Assembly: GCF_900182595.1 (NCBI RefSeq)
Contig: NZ_FXTN01000005.1
Coordinates: forward strand, 124,001-188,000
Source: Pedobacter westerhofensis
GTDB lineage: Bacteria; Bacteroidota; Bacteroidia; Sphingobacteriales; Sphingobacteriaceae
Reading direction: 5' to 3'
Length of the DNA stretch: 64,000 nucleotides
Part shown: positions 17,411 through 26,196 of the stretch, in pieces
How positions within the stretch are numbered: position 1 is the first letter of the stretch
Layout of the letters: every line of letters starts with the position of its first letter
Program-made: the position numbers and the translations under genes
Notes under the pieces: model-generated
Databases searched by the model: none
Told to the model about the DNA's origin: nothing
The model's input: only the letters and a program-made list of their open reading frames with translations

Positions 17411-18163
17411 TTAATTCAGATTCCGCTGTAACGTATGGTACCATTCTGCATAAAAAGCCTGATAGCCTGTCGTCCTCTTATCCAGATCCGGTTCATTCTT
17501 TAATTTTCCGTCCAGTATCAGCAGCTTCTCATGATACCATTGCTGTATTTCCAGTTGTACAGGTAACTTATACTGCTTCATTGAACGGCTTAATTTCATC
17601 ATTCCAAAAAGCGACATGCAGGCATCGCTGTGTGCAAAGCCGATAATTTTCAAAGCCCTCTCCCTGGCCAGGGATATCCGGTCAATAAAATATTGCAGTA
17701 CCTGCTGGGGATTTAAGCCATTCATCCTGCACACCAGGTTAAAATCGAATGTCAGCACCAGAAACTGATCCTCATCCAGATAAAATGTTTTAGGGAAGTC
17801 TACAAGAGGCATCATTTCTGTCTCCCATTCCTGCATGATATAAAAACTTTCCTTCATCTTATCTACCGTAGAAAGATGGGTATTTGCGGCAAGATCACTC
17901 AGCAAACTGATGTATTTAATAGAAATCAGCCGCACCTTCCTGTCACTAACCGGTGTTACACCAGCCTGCGCAAATTCTCTGCAGTCTAAAATAATATGTG
18001 TTGACGAAAGGGCCACAGCTTCCATTTCCCCGCCGTTGAAAGCATAAAAGGAAACTCTGTTGATGAAATACCGCAGTACATCTTCCTGTTTCAGATAGCT
18101 GATGGCACATGCTACGTTAAAATCTTCTGTATACGAAAGTCCGAATTGTCCTTTAGCGTCCAT
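17411..18163 (-). CDS. Unknown protein, tandem paralogue A with an internal repeat
   Basis: This 250-residue protein matches no family I recognise. It is collinear with its neighbour (18216-18968) over the whole length. A motif of about 30 residues occurs twice: residues 14-42 (DFNVACAISYLKQEDVLRYF and onward) and 140-169 (DFNLVCRMNGLNPQQVLQYF and onward), each predicted as two helices ending in FI(N/D)RxS. The C-terminus is rich in Trp/Tyr (YQAFYAEWYHTL). No signal peptide or membrane segment is seen, so it is probably cytoplasmic. The two genes are 52 bases apart and likely arose by duplication. Confidence 0.75.
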   Translation of the reverse strand: MDAKGQFGLSYTEDFNVACAISYLKQEDVLRYFINRVSFYAFNGGEMEAVALSSTHIILDCREFAQAGVTPVSDRKVRLISIKYISLLSDLAANTHLSTVDKMKESFYIMQEWETEMMPLVDFPKTFYLDEDQFLVLTFDFNLVCRMNGLNPQQVLQYFIDRISLARERALKIIGFAHSDACMSLFGMMKLSRSMKQYKLPVQLEIQQWYHEKLLILDGKLKNEPDLDKRTTGYQAFYAEWYHTLQRNLN

Positions 18164-18215
18164 AGTGTTAGTTTAATTACTTATAGCATCACAATCTAAC
18201 AATGGAATGAAACGG

Positions 18216-18968
18216 TTAATTTATATTTTGATTAAGTGCATTATACCATTCCCTGTAAAAAGCACTGTAAGCCATCATCCTGTTTTCAAGATTAGATTCC
18301 ATCTTCTGTTTTTTATCTAGTTTAAGTAACTGAAGACCAAACTTTTTGTAGATTTCCTGTTGCGGAAGAACCCTGTTTTTTACTTCCTCATGGTCTCCTA
18401 CCAGAATAAGCAGGACCGCAACTCCCGGAGTGATCCTGATTTCTTCAATTACGTTGACAGCTCTTTCCCTGGCTAAGGAAATACTGTCCATAAAATATTG
18501 CAACAGCCGTTCGGCATCGATTCCGTTCAATCTGCAGACCAAATTGAAATCAAAGCTTAAGTTAAATAAATGGTTGTCCTCAGTGTAAAGGTCCATTTTA
18601 TAATCGGTAAGGGGAAGCATTTCCTGCGACCATTCTTTCATTAATGAAACACTTGTGCGCGTTTCTTTGTCCCGGGAAAAATCTGTTTCCAGATGTAGTG
18701 AAGTCAGTTGTTTGATATACCTGAGAGAGATCTCCTGGATCCGGGCATCAGTAATGGTTTCAACAGGCTGATTTAAAACCGCCTTACATTCTATACTTAC
18801 AGCAGTAGCCCAGAGGAATGGCGGTTCCATATTGCCCCCTATAAAAGCATAAAATGAAACATGATCAATAAAGTATTGAATTAACTCATCATGCCTCAGA
18901 TTGTTAATCTTACAGGCAATCCTAAATTCTTCAGGGTAGTTAAGTCTAATTTGTCCTTTAGTGTTCAT
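18216..18968 (-). CDS. Unknown protein, tandem paralogue B with an internal repeat
   Basis: At 250 residues from ATG 18968 it is exactly as long as paralogue A. An earlier in-frame start at 19022 would add 18 residues absent from A, so I reject it. The repeated motif is at residues 14-42 (EFRIACKINNLRHDELIQYF and onward) and 140-170 (DFNLVCRLNGIDAERLLQYF and onward). Shared blocks include SFYAFxGGxME, FDFNLVCRxNG, ISLARERA and the Tyr/Trp-rich end. Function is unknown. It is likely the first gene of a two-gene unit with A. Confidence 0.75.
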   Translation of the reverse strand: MNTKGQIRLNYPEEFRIACKINNLRHDELIQYFIDHVSFYAFIGGNMEPPFLWATAVSIECKAVLNQPVETITDARIQEISLRYIKQLTSLHLETDFSRDKETRTSVSLMKEWSQEMLPLTDYKMDLYTEDNHLFNLSFDFNLVCRLNGIDAERLLQYFMDSISLARERAVNVIEEIRITPGVAVLLILVGDHEEVKNRVLPQQEIYKKFGLQLLKLDKKQKMESNLENRMMAYSAFYREWYNALNQNIN

Positions 18969-19248
18969 TTGCCTGTAAATATCAAACAATGCGAAAAATA
19001 ATCCTTTTGTATAACACTCCAAAAATATAGTTAATATTTTTATCTCATGTAATATAATCGAATAATTTTATCACCGATTAAGCTAAATTTTCGTTATCAT
19101 CAAATAAATTAAATCTAAATGAGCCCGAATGTCTCCCTGCAGTGGTATCCATACGTAAAGGAATTAAAAGCCATCTTTATTCAGGAATTGACAATTAATA
19201 TCAGCTTTCTTTTTTATTTTGGGCTACAAAAGACCTAAACTCACCAAG

Positions 19249-20370
19249 ATGAAACCAATAACCGAACGCTTCCTGTCTCTGGACGTATTCCGCGGCATGG
19301 CGCTCTGCTTTATGATTATTGTAAATACGCCCGGAAGCGGAGCAATACCATTTGACATGCTGGAACATGCACCCTGGCACGGATTTACGCCAACAGATCT
19401 CGTTTTTCCCTCTTTTCTGTTTGCTGTTGGCAATGCAATGAGCTTCTCTATGAAGAAACTTAATGAAATGGAAAATTCACATGTCTTACTAAAAATATTC
19501 AAACGTACTTTCCTGATTTTTATCATCGGTTACCTGATGTACTGGTTCCCTTTCTTCAGGTTTGATGCCCAGGGCCACATCGTTGCTGCACCGGTTTCGC
19601 ACACCCGTATTTTTGGTGTGCTGCAAAGAATAGCGCTTTGTTTTGGGATTGCTTCATTAATGGTACACTACCTGTCTTCAAAAACGGTAATCTGGACCAG
19701 CATAATTTTCCTGCTGGGATACTGGGTCATCCTGCTGGTCTTTGGTGTGCCGGGAGCAGAACTTACGATTACCGGAAATGCAGGCACCCTGCTGGACAGG
19801 TACATGCTCGGGGATTCGCATCTCTACCATGGCGAAGGTATTCCATTTGATCCTGAAGGAATTTTAAGTACTATTCCTTCTATCGTGAATGTGATTACCG
19901 GCTATTTTGCCGGCAGGTTCATCCAGGAAAAGGGCAAAGGATATGAGAGCATTGCTAAGCTGATGCTTACCGGCGGACTCCTCATATTGATCTCTCTGGC
20001 ATGGGACCTGGTATTCCCCATCAACAAGAAGATCTGGAGCAGCTCGTTTGTGCTGATCACCTGCGGAATTGACATGCTGATCATTGCTGCGCTGCTGTAC
20101 CTCATTGAAGTAAAACAATATATCAGGTGGACAGGGTTTTTCGTAGTATTCGGAAAAAATCCACTGTTCATTTATATCGTTGCGGGCATGTTGCTGGAGA
20201 TTATCGATCTGATTTTCCGGGTGCATTTCCATAAATGGATCAATGACAATTTTTACCAGGTGATTGCTCCCGGGCCGGTAGGCTCTCTGCTGTTTGCACT
20301 TAGTTTTATGCTCGTATGCTGGCTGGTAGGGTATGTACTGGACAAACGTAAAATCTACATCAGGGTATAA
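19249..20370 (+). CDS. nagX: Heparan-alpha-glucosaminide N-acetyltransferase-like membrane protein (NagX/DUF5009)
   Basis: The 373-residue protein starts MKPITERFLSLDVFRGMALC, the typical opening of this family (COG4299), followed by the HAPWHGFTPTDLVFPSFLF block and about ten membrane segments. The His in HAPWHG corresponds to the residue proposed to carry the acetyl group in the human homologue. Bacterial members are linked with amino-sugar metabolism, but the substrate is not established. A frame opening 30 bases earlier lacks the family start. A hairpin separates it from the convergent dipeptidase gene. Confidence 0.85.
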   Translation: MKPITERFLSLDVFRGMALCFMIIVNTPGSGAIPFDMLEHAPWHGFTPTDLVFPSFLFAVGNAMSFSMKKLNEMENSHVLLKIFKRTFLIFIIGYLMYWFPFFRFDAQGHIVAAPVSHTRIFGVLQRIALCFGIASLMVHYLSSKTVIWTSIIFLLGYWVILLVFGVPGAELTITGNAGTLLDRYMLGDSHLYHGEGIPFDPEGILSTIPSIVNVITGYFAGRFIQEKGKGYESIAKLMLTGGLLILISLAWDLVFPINKKIWSSSFVLITCGIDMLIIAALLYLIEVKQYIRWTGFFVVFGKNPLFIYIVAGMLLEIIDLIFRVHFHKWINDNFYQVIAPGPVGSLLFALSFMLVCWLVGYVLDKRKIYIRV

Positions 20371-20379
20371 TGCCGGAGC

Positions 20380-20405
20380 GGGGTGGTTAGCTCACTAACC
20401 GCCCC
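20380..20405. terminator. Hairpin between convergent nagX and dipeptidase genes
   Basis: Arms GGGGTGGTTAG and CTAACCGCCCC pair over 11 positions (one G-T) around a 4-base loop. The hairpin includes the dipeptidase stop codon (20395-20397). It lacks a T-run on either strand, so a role as terminator is uncertain. Confidence 0.4.
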
Positions 20406-21468
20406 AGGCATTCCTGAGAAACCTCATCCAGTTGCCATGCATCATATTTTGTATATCCTGTTTCTGATATCCGCGTTTTTCTAAAAGCGCAGGGATCTTT
20501 TGCAGGTCGGCAATAGTTTCGATATCATACGGGCATTGCTCCTTTCCGAAAGCACCATCAAGGTCTGAGCCTACGCCAATATGCAGCGTATTTCCGGCGA
20601 TCTGGCAAATGTGGTCAAGATGGTCAACCATTACTTCAAGATTACAGTGCATTCCCCGGGGCGTAGAGGTTCCGCGGACCCAGTTTGGCACCATCATCCA
20701 GGCATCCAGTGCAAGGCCTATCACAGCGCCCCTGTTTACAAGTTCCTTAATCTGCGCATCACTGTACTGACGGTTGTGGTTTACTAATGCCCTGCAGTTG
20801 TTGTGCGAAGCCCAGATATGCCCGTTAAAATGATCAAGCGCCTCCCAGAAACTGTCATCACATAAGTGAGTAGCATCCAGAATGATATTCAAACGCTCCA
20901 TCTCTTTGAGCAGGGCGTGGCCTTTTGGTCCCATTAAGCCGGTGGCGTCTGTTCCCTGGGCATAACGTCCCGGGCCGTAATGTGCCGGCCCCACTGCACG
21001 CAGTCCGTAGGCATGGGCCCGTTCCAGATGTTCCACTGTAACTATTGAATCTGCGCCTTCAAGGCTCAGGATATACCCTACCGGCTTTACTTCATCAGGT
21101 ATATGGCTTTCCCATAAAAGGATGTGGCTGTTCAGGCTTTCCAGATCATGGATCTGTACCATCTCGCCTGCTTCTTCCATGGCTTTGTACCAGGCCACCT
21201 GTCCCTGGGTTTGTGCCCATGCCTGCTCTGGTGAATGCCATCCCGGCAAGTTATTGCCCGGTGCTACATACCTTGCAATCTGAGTGGCCACCACCAGTCC
21301 TACCTGTCCTTTACGCAGCTCAGGCAATGACACTACGGCTTTCGCCCTGTCTGGTTTATCAGTTAATCCTGTCTCTCTTTGATTGATGGCAGAAACCGGC
21401 AGCCGCAGGTCGCGGTTCCATTCCAGCGCGTTCATACTTAAATCGAGGTGTGCATCTATTGTAAACAT
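20395..21468 (-). CDS. Membrane dipeptidase-like zinc peptidase (M19)
   Basis: The 357-residue protein has the M19 metal ligands in order: His7 and Asp9 (DAHLDL), bridging Glu137 (LSLEGAD), His201 (LDATHLCD), His222 (WASHNNCRA) and Asp302 (GVGSDLDGAFG). There is no signal peptide, so it acts in the cytoplasm. M19 enzymes hydrolyse dipeptides and accept a D-residue at the C-terminal position. It is the last gene of a six-gene unit with a fold-III PLP enzyme, RidA and a GntP permease; this context suggests it releases D-amino acids from an imported dipeptide or related amide. Spacing to the upstream gene is 9 bases. Confidence 0.92.
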   Translation of the reverse strand: MFTIDAHLDLSMNALEWNRDLRLPVSAINQRETGLTDKPDRAKAVVSLPELRKGQVGLVVATQIARYVAPGNNLPGWHSPEQAWAQTQGQVAWYKAMEEAGEMVQIHDLESLNSHILLWESHIPDEVKPVGYILSLEGADSIVTVEHLERAHAYGLRAVGPAHYGPGRYAQGTDATGLMGPKGHALLKEMERLNIILDATHLCDDSFWEALDHFNGHIWASHNNCRALVNHNRQYSDAQIKELVNRGAVIGLALDAWMMVPNWVRGTSTPRGMHCNLEVMVDHLDHICQIAGNTLHIGVGSDLDGAFGKEQCPYDIETIADLQKIPALLEKRGYQKQDIQNMMHGNWMRFLRNAWGG

Positions 21469-21477
21469 GTTCTTTTT

Positions 21478-22602
21478 CTAAATGTTAATTTTTCTGTCGC
21501 GGGAAATGATCTTCCATTCTCCCTTAACCTGATGGTTTGATACCAGTGCCGCCGTTCCGTAAAGTGCAACTGTAGGACAGATATGTATGGGCAGTCCGTA
21601 TAAAACATCGCCGATCTGAAAGCCATGTCCTGCACCGGCATCCAGTACCAGATGTTCTTCGCTCTGTCCGATCATTTTTGCCTTCGGGGCATTTAAAAAA
21701 TAAACCCTCCGCTGCAGTTCATTTTCTGCAGCGACCGACTTATGCCCCAAATCTACCGTCAGTGAAGCAGGGCCGTTAAGCGAAATTACCCTGGTCACCA
21801 CCAGTGCTGCAGTAAGGTATTCCTGTTCTTCAAAAGCATCCTGATAACCCTTGTCCCAAAGGATAAAAGTTCCCGGGCTGCATTCTACATCATCAAAGGA
21901 CGCATATAGGGGATACGTGGGCGTACCTCCTGCAACAATTACCGGTTTTGCTAAACCGGCGGCAATGATCTCCTGGTTCACGTAAAGGATCCCATTAAGG
22001 GCCTCCTGCCATTTTTCTTTTCTAAGCTCCAGTGAATCATCATGGATATGGCCATCATAGGCATGTAAACCACGTGCATATACGCCCGGCTCCGCATCAA
22101 TCTGCTGATACAACAATACGGCCTGATCATCCGGGACGATACCAGTGCGGTTCATTCCCACATTCAGGTCCAGGAAAAGATCCAGCTGCAGCCCGGCTGT
22201 AACCGCAGCCGCAGCAATTGCCTCTAATGATACAGCATTATCGCACAAACAGGAGAAATGTGTATCAGGATAGCTTTTGATCAGACCGATAAAACGGCTG
22301 ATCTTAGGTCCTACCGGTTGATACGCCAGCAGAACATCAGGAGCTTTACACATCCCCAGCATTTCTGCCTCCGCAATCGTAGCACACTTGAACTTGCTGA
22401 TCCCGGCTTCGATCATCATACGCGTGATCTCAGCGTTCTTATGCGTCTTTACATGCGGCCTTAATCTGCTGATATCATTAATGCTGTTTTTAAGCCTTAC
22501 AATATTTTCGGCAATCCTTTCGGGATAAAATACCAGTGCAGGCGAATCCAGCTGATCAGCATTATTAATCAGATACCAGTTGTCCTTGCCGGGGCTAGTC
22601 AT
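21478..22602 (-). CDS. Fold-III PLP enzyme of the D-threonine aldolase/D-serine dehydratase family
   Basis: The 374-residue protein has an alanine-racemase-like N-terminal barrel with the Schiff-base Lys52 in RLRPHVKTHKN, and a C-terminal domain with the metal pair His340-x-Cys342 in LPIHICPTVALYG. These two motifs define the D-threonine aldolase/DSD1-type D-serine dehydratase group, which needs PLP plus a divalent metal. The sequence cannot decide between aldolase and dehydratase activity. A dehydratase would release an enamine, the substrate of RidA, which is encoded immediately upstream with an 8-base overlap. Cytoplasmic. Confidence 0.88.
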   Translation of the reverse strand: MTSPGKDNWYLINNADQLDSPALVFYPERIAENIVRLKNSINDISRLRPHVKTHKNAEITRMMIEAGISKFKCATIAEAEMLGMCKAPDVLLAYQPVGPKISRFIGLIKSYPDTHFSCLCDNAVSLEAIAAAAVTAGLQLDLFLDLNVGMNRTGIVPDDQAVLLYQQIDAEPGVYARGLHAYDGHIHDDSLELRKEKWQEALNGILYVNQEIIAAGLAKPVIVAGGTPTYPLYASFDDVECSPGTFILWDKGYQDAFEEQEYLTAALVVTRVISLNGPASLTVDLGHKSVAAENELQRRVYFLNAPKAKMIGQSEEHLVLDAGAGHGFQIGDVLYGLPIHICPTVALYGTAALVSNHQVKGEWKIISRDRKINI

Positions 22603-23074
22603 TGTCGTTGAGTTCGAACAGCGCTTCGATCTCCACAGGAATATTATCCGGCAATGATCCGAAACCTACCGCACTGCGGGTACCTATTCCATTCTCTTCG
22701 CCCCAGATTTCGGCAAAAAGCTCACTGCATCCGTTAATGATAAAAGGATGTTTTTCAAAATCCGGCGAGCAGTTTACCATACCCAAAACCTTAATCACCC
22801 TTTTGATACGGTTTAATGTTCCAAAGTTTGTTTTGATTGTAGACAACATGGTTAAGCCCACCTGTCTTGCGGCCAGTTTACCTGCTTCTTTGTCCATATC
22901 CGTTCCGATACGGCCAATGACCAGGCTTTTATCATCCTGCACAGGGCCATGTCCTGAAAGGTAAAGGTATTTTCCGTCAACCAGATAAGGCTTATAAACT
23001 CCCAGCGGTGAAGGTGCCGGCGGAAGGCTTAATCCTAATTTTTCAAATTGCTCATCTGCATTATAAGTTTCCAT
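22595..23074 (-). CDS. RidA-family enamine/imine deaminase, copy 1
   Basis: The 159-residue protein keeps the catalytic arginine (Arg133 in GTRSAVGFGSLP) and the glutamate of PVEIEALFEL, so it should hydrolyse reactive 2-aminoacrylate-type enamines. It is longer than E. coli RidA (128) through an N-terminal extension (EKLGLSLPPAPSPLGVYKPY) and an insert. It is collinear with a second copy at 31646 (same residue numbering for Arg133). Overlap of 8 bases with the fold-III PLP enzyme gene suggests it removes products of that enzyme. Confidence 0.9.
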   Translation of the reverse strand: METYNADEQFEKLGLSLPPAPSPLGVYKPYLVDGKYLYLSGHGPVQDDKSLVIGRIGTDMDKEAGKLAARQVGLTMLSTIKTNFGTLNRIKRVIKVLGMVNCSPDFEKHPFIINGCSELFAEIWGEENGIGTRSAVGFGSLPDNIPVEIEALFELNDND

Positions 23075-23108
23075 ATTGTATTTTTTTGTGATATGATTTA
23101 ATATATTT

Positions 23109-24422
23109 TTAAACGATTTGGTTTAATAAAAGTACACCAATCAGGCCAATGATACCAACGATTGATTCCATGAGTGCCCATGACTTAAAAGTATCTTTAA
23201 GCGTAAGGGTAAAATATTCCTTAAACATCCAGAAGCCTGCATCGTTGACGTGAGAGAACATTAAACTCCCGGCACCTACAGCCAGCACCATCAGGTTGGG
23301 ATTGGTGTGAGTAGCGATCATTAAAGGCAGTATAATTCCGGCAGTGGTTAGCCCGGCTACTGTAGCAGAGCCTACCGCAAACCTGATCACCGCAGTGATC
23401 AGCCAGCCCAGGAACAGCGGCTGCATGTGCAGATTCTTAAGTAATTCTGCGATCTGCCCACTCACACCACTATCTACCAGCACCTGTTTGAGCGCGCCCG
23501 AGCCGCCGATGATCAGCAGGATCAGGGCAACATCCTTAATTGATTCTGCATAGATATTCATGATGCGGGAGATCTTCTTTCCCTGGAAAATACCAAGCGT
23601 AAGGGTGGCTGTAAAAAGAGAAATAATCATAACCACATCGGCATGACCGGCCAGTGCAACCACATCTTTCAGCTGCGGGTAACTGGCGGCATAAAATGAA
23701 AACACCGTTGCCAGGATCAGCAGCAGTACCGGCAGCAATGCCGTAAAAAAGCTGTTGAAAGTACCGGGCAATTCATCTTCAGGCAACTCCACAGGTATGA
23801 AAGACTGCAGTGGAGTTGAGGGTATATTTTTCAGCGTTCTCGAAAAAAGAGGTCCGCCGATTACAATAGCCGGAACAGCAATCAGCAGTCCGTACATCAG
23901 GGTTAAGCCCATATTTGCATTGAACTGGATGACCAGTGCAGAAGGTGAGGGATGCGGCGGCAGAAAACCATGTGTTACCGACAAAGCGGCCAGCATTGGC
24001 AATCCGATATAGAGCGGTGGCAGCTTATATTTATATACTACGGAAAAGATCAGCGGGATCATCAATACAAAACCGATTCCATAAAACAGCGGTATGCCGA
24101 TCAGGAAACCTGTAGCGACCACCCCCCACTGGATATATTTTTCACCACAGATGTTCATGATGACCGAGGCAATTTTCTGGGCAGCCCCGCTTTCGGCAAC
24201 CAGCTTGCCCAGCATGGCGCCGATTGTGATGATGATTGCCAGGGAACCCAGCACATCGCCTATACCCTTTTCTACCGAACCCGCGATTTTTGTTAAAGGG
24301 ATGCCCAGTACAATCCCGGCAAGTATAGAAACGGCGAGGAAAGCCAGAAAAGCATTGATCCGCAGTACTGATACCATGATGATCAGCAGCAGGATGCACA
24401 ACAGAACGAGGATAAGTGTCAT
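23109..24422 (-). CDS. GntP-family H+ symporter (gluconate permease type)
   Basis: The 437-residue protein has about twelve hydrophobic segments and GntP features: IGAMLGKLVAESGAAQKIA, TGFLIGIPLFYGIGFVLMIP, HGFLPPHPSPSALVIQFNAN and GSLMFSHVNDAGFWMFKEYF. It imports a small carboxylate through the inner membrane. Members carry gluconate and other organic acids; D-serine is a known substrate of the related DsdX. Since the following genes encode RidA and a D-amino-acid PLP enzyme, a D-amino acid or its derivative is a better guess here than gluconate. No gluconate kinase gene is near. Confidence 0.9.
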   Translation of the reverse strand: MTLILVLLCILLLIIMVSVLRINAFLAFLAVSILAGIVLGIPLTKIAGSVEKGIGDVLGSLAIIITIGAMLGKLVAESGAAQKIASVIMNICGEKYIQWGVVATGFLIGIPLFYGIGFVLMIPLIFSVVYKYKLPPLYIGLPMLAALSVTHGFLPPHPSPSALVIQFNANMGLTLMYGLLIAVPAIVIGGPLFSRTLKNIPSTPLQSFIPVELPEDELPGTFNSFFTALLPVLLLILATVFSFYAASYPQLKDVVALAGHADVVMIISLFTATLTLGIFQGKKISRIMNIYAESIKDVALILLIIGGSGALKQVLVDSGVSGQIAELLKNLHMQPLFLGWLITAVIRFAVGSATVAGLTTAGIILPLMIATHTNPNLMVLAVGAGSLMFSHVNDAGFWMFKEYFTLTLKDTFKSWALMESIVGIIGLIGVLLLNQIV

Positions 24423-24445
24423 CTGTAATTTCTTTAAATGTGAAG

Positions 24446-24476
24446 AGCAGGCTTCTTCTGAATGAACAAGCCTGCT
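24446..24476 (-). other. Intergenic hairpin between fucosidase and permease genes
   Basis: Arms AGCAGGCTT and AAGCCTGCT are perfectly complementary (9 pairs) around 13 bases. It lies in the 61-base gap of the operon without a T-run, so it may stabilise transcript ends or reduce the downstream message rather than stop it. Confidence 0.5.
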
Positions 24477-24483
24477 TGTATGA

Positions 24484-26118
24484 TTACAGGCTTACAACGC
24501 TTGTTTCGCCTTCAACAGCTACTTTCTGTTGTTCTGCAACAGCTTTATATTCAACACGTGATCCTTTCTTGCCTTTGAAAGGTACAGAGAATGTTCCGTC
24601 GGCATTGATATTTACCCAAACGGTTTTTTCCCATGGTGATGCGTATAATGTTTCTACCTGACCTGCATACGGACGGTAATAGAACCTTGCCCTTTTTGAC
24701 AGTGAGGGTTTGTAATCTACCACCTGTCCTTTCAGCACAGCGCCGGTAGCATTGACCGTTGAGCCCATCGTTTTCACGAATACAGCTTCTGCAAAAACCG
24801 GTTCTATATTTTCCAGTTTAATCACTACAGGATTTGGCCAGCGGTGATCATCATAAATCCTTTGTGCTTTCACAACAGATACTTCCAAACCATCGGCGGT
24901 TTGCGTGTACTTGCAGCTCACATCCAGGTTGGCCTTATATTCTATGATCTGACTGTTTTGTCCCAGTACGCTAATTTTTGTATTTGCCGTACTTTTTACA
25001 GAACGCAGCAGGAAGTTCTTGCGGGCGCCCTCTTTCCAGTCGGCCACATCTGTTACAAAAGCATAAACGGTATTTTTTCCTTTTTTGGTAAACCAGATAT
25101 CATCTTCTTTGGCAACCACCCAGCTGCGGACGCTGTCCATACTCTCGTGGTTGATAAAATTCCACAGTGCCATTTCACGGAGGCGGTCTTCCTGCTGGAT
25201 GGCCATTTCGCCATTTGGTTTGGGGCCAACATTAAGCAGAAGAGAGCCACCTTTAGCCCTTGCCTCGATCAGCAAATTGATCAGCTGTGTACCGGTTTTA
25301 TACCTGTCATTGGTAGGCTGGTACTGCCATGCAGTGCCCATTGTGATCGGAGATAACCAGGGCTGGGTAATTTTAGCACCCGGCAGTGCCTGTTCAGGAG
25401 TTTTGATTGCACCACGGGTGATCAGCAGGTTTGGCTGTATTCTCCAGCAGGTTTCCTTTACGACTTCTTTAGGCTCGCCGTCAATAAAGAACACGTCGAT
25501 CTTGCCATAGTTGGTCATCAGTTCTTCGCACTGCTTGCGGTTATAATCGTTATATTCCTTTGTAGTTTTCGCATCCATTTTCACATTCGTTCTGCTGATC
25601 GGGATGTTGTGGCTGCGGAGAAAGTTAAAATCTTCAGGAGAGAAATAGAAACCTACATCCAGTCCTGCTTCCCGTGTAGCATCTACAAACTCTTTCAGCA
25701 TATCCTTTTTATAAGGTGTTTTGGTAATGTTGAAATCAGTAGTTTTCGTATCCCAGAAACAAAAGCCGGCATGGTGCTTTGTGGTGAAACAGATGTATTT
25801 CATCCCTGCCATTTTTGCCAGCTCGGCAATTTCTTTGGGATTGAATTTAGAGGGGTTAAAGGTTTTAGGCAAATCATTGAAATAACGGTCAACGTAATCG
25901 TTTGAAGCACCAACGAGCGAGTGACTGATCACTACCCCCAGTTGTGCATCCACATTAAAGTGAATAAACAGGCCGGCACCTGTATTGCGAAGCCATTCTT
26001 CACGTTCGGGTTTGTTCAGATTGTAACTGCTTCCCTCGTCGTCATTTACAACATCGTTTTGGGAGAACGAGAAGTTGTAAAAGAAGCACAAGGCTAATGT
26101 AATGTAAACTATTTTCAT
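24484..26118 (-). CDS. Alpha-L-fucosidase, GH29, secreted
   Basis: The 544-residue protein has a signal peptide (MKIVYITLALCFFYNFSFSQ), a GH29 barrel (about 25-340) with FIHFNVDAQLGVVISHS, TTKHHAGFCFWDTKTTDFN and the nucleophile region IDVFFIDGEPK (Asp in FIDG), then a C-terminal beta domain. It should remove alpha-linked L-fucose in the periplasm or at the surface. It follows a secreted SGNH hydrolase gene and precedes the permease gene. No SusC/SusD is adjacent, and no fucose catabolic genes are in the window, so its link to the amino-acid genes downstream is unexplained. Confidence 0.9.
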   Translation of the reverse strand: MKIVYITLALCFFYNFSFSQNDVVNDDEGSSYNLNKPEREEWLRNTGAGLFIHFNVDAQLGVVISHSLVGASNDYVDRYFNDLPKTFNPSKFNPKEIAELAKMAGMKYICFTTKHHAGFCFWDTKTTDFNITKTPYKKDMLKEFVDATREAGLDVGFYFSPEDFNFLRSHNIPISRTNVKMDAKTTKEYNDYNRKQCEELMTNYGKIDVFFIDGEPKEVVKETCWRIQPNLLITRGAIKTPEQALPGAKITQPWLSPITMGTAWQYQPTNDRYKTGTQLINLLIEARAKGGSLLLNVGPKPNGEMAIQQEDRLREMALWNFINHESMDSVRSWVVAKEDDIWFTKKGKNTVYAFVTDVADWKEGARKNFLLRSVKSTANTKISVLGQNSQIIEYKANLDVSCKYTQTADGLEVSVVKAQRIYDDHRWPNPVVIKLENIEPVFAEAVFVKTMGSTVNATGAVLKGQVVDYKPSLSKRARFYYRPYAGQVETLYASPWEKTVWVNINADGTFSVPFKGKKGSRVEYKAVAEQQKVAVEGETSVVSL

Positions 26119-26196
26119 TTTGTTTTTGGGTTTGTCTGCGCGGTTCTGGTGAGTAGATCAGCTTTGCAGGTTATTAATTTTTTTTAATGATACCAA

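Noticed and set aside
23109..24422. Gluconate use pathway
   Set aside because: A GntP permease alone is not enough: no gluconate kinase, Entner-Doudoroff or GntR genes are in the neighbourhood.
24844..25356. 170-codon frame antisense to the fucosidase
   Set aside because: The GH29 gene is intact on the minus strand, and the plus-strand product has no family pattern.
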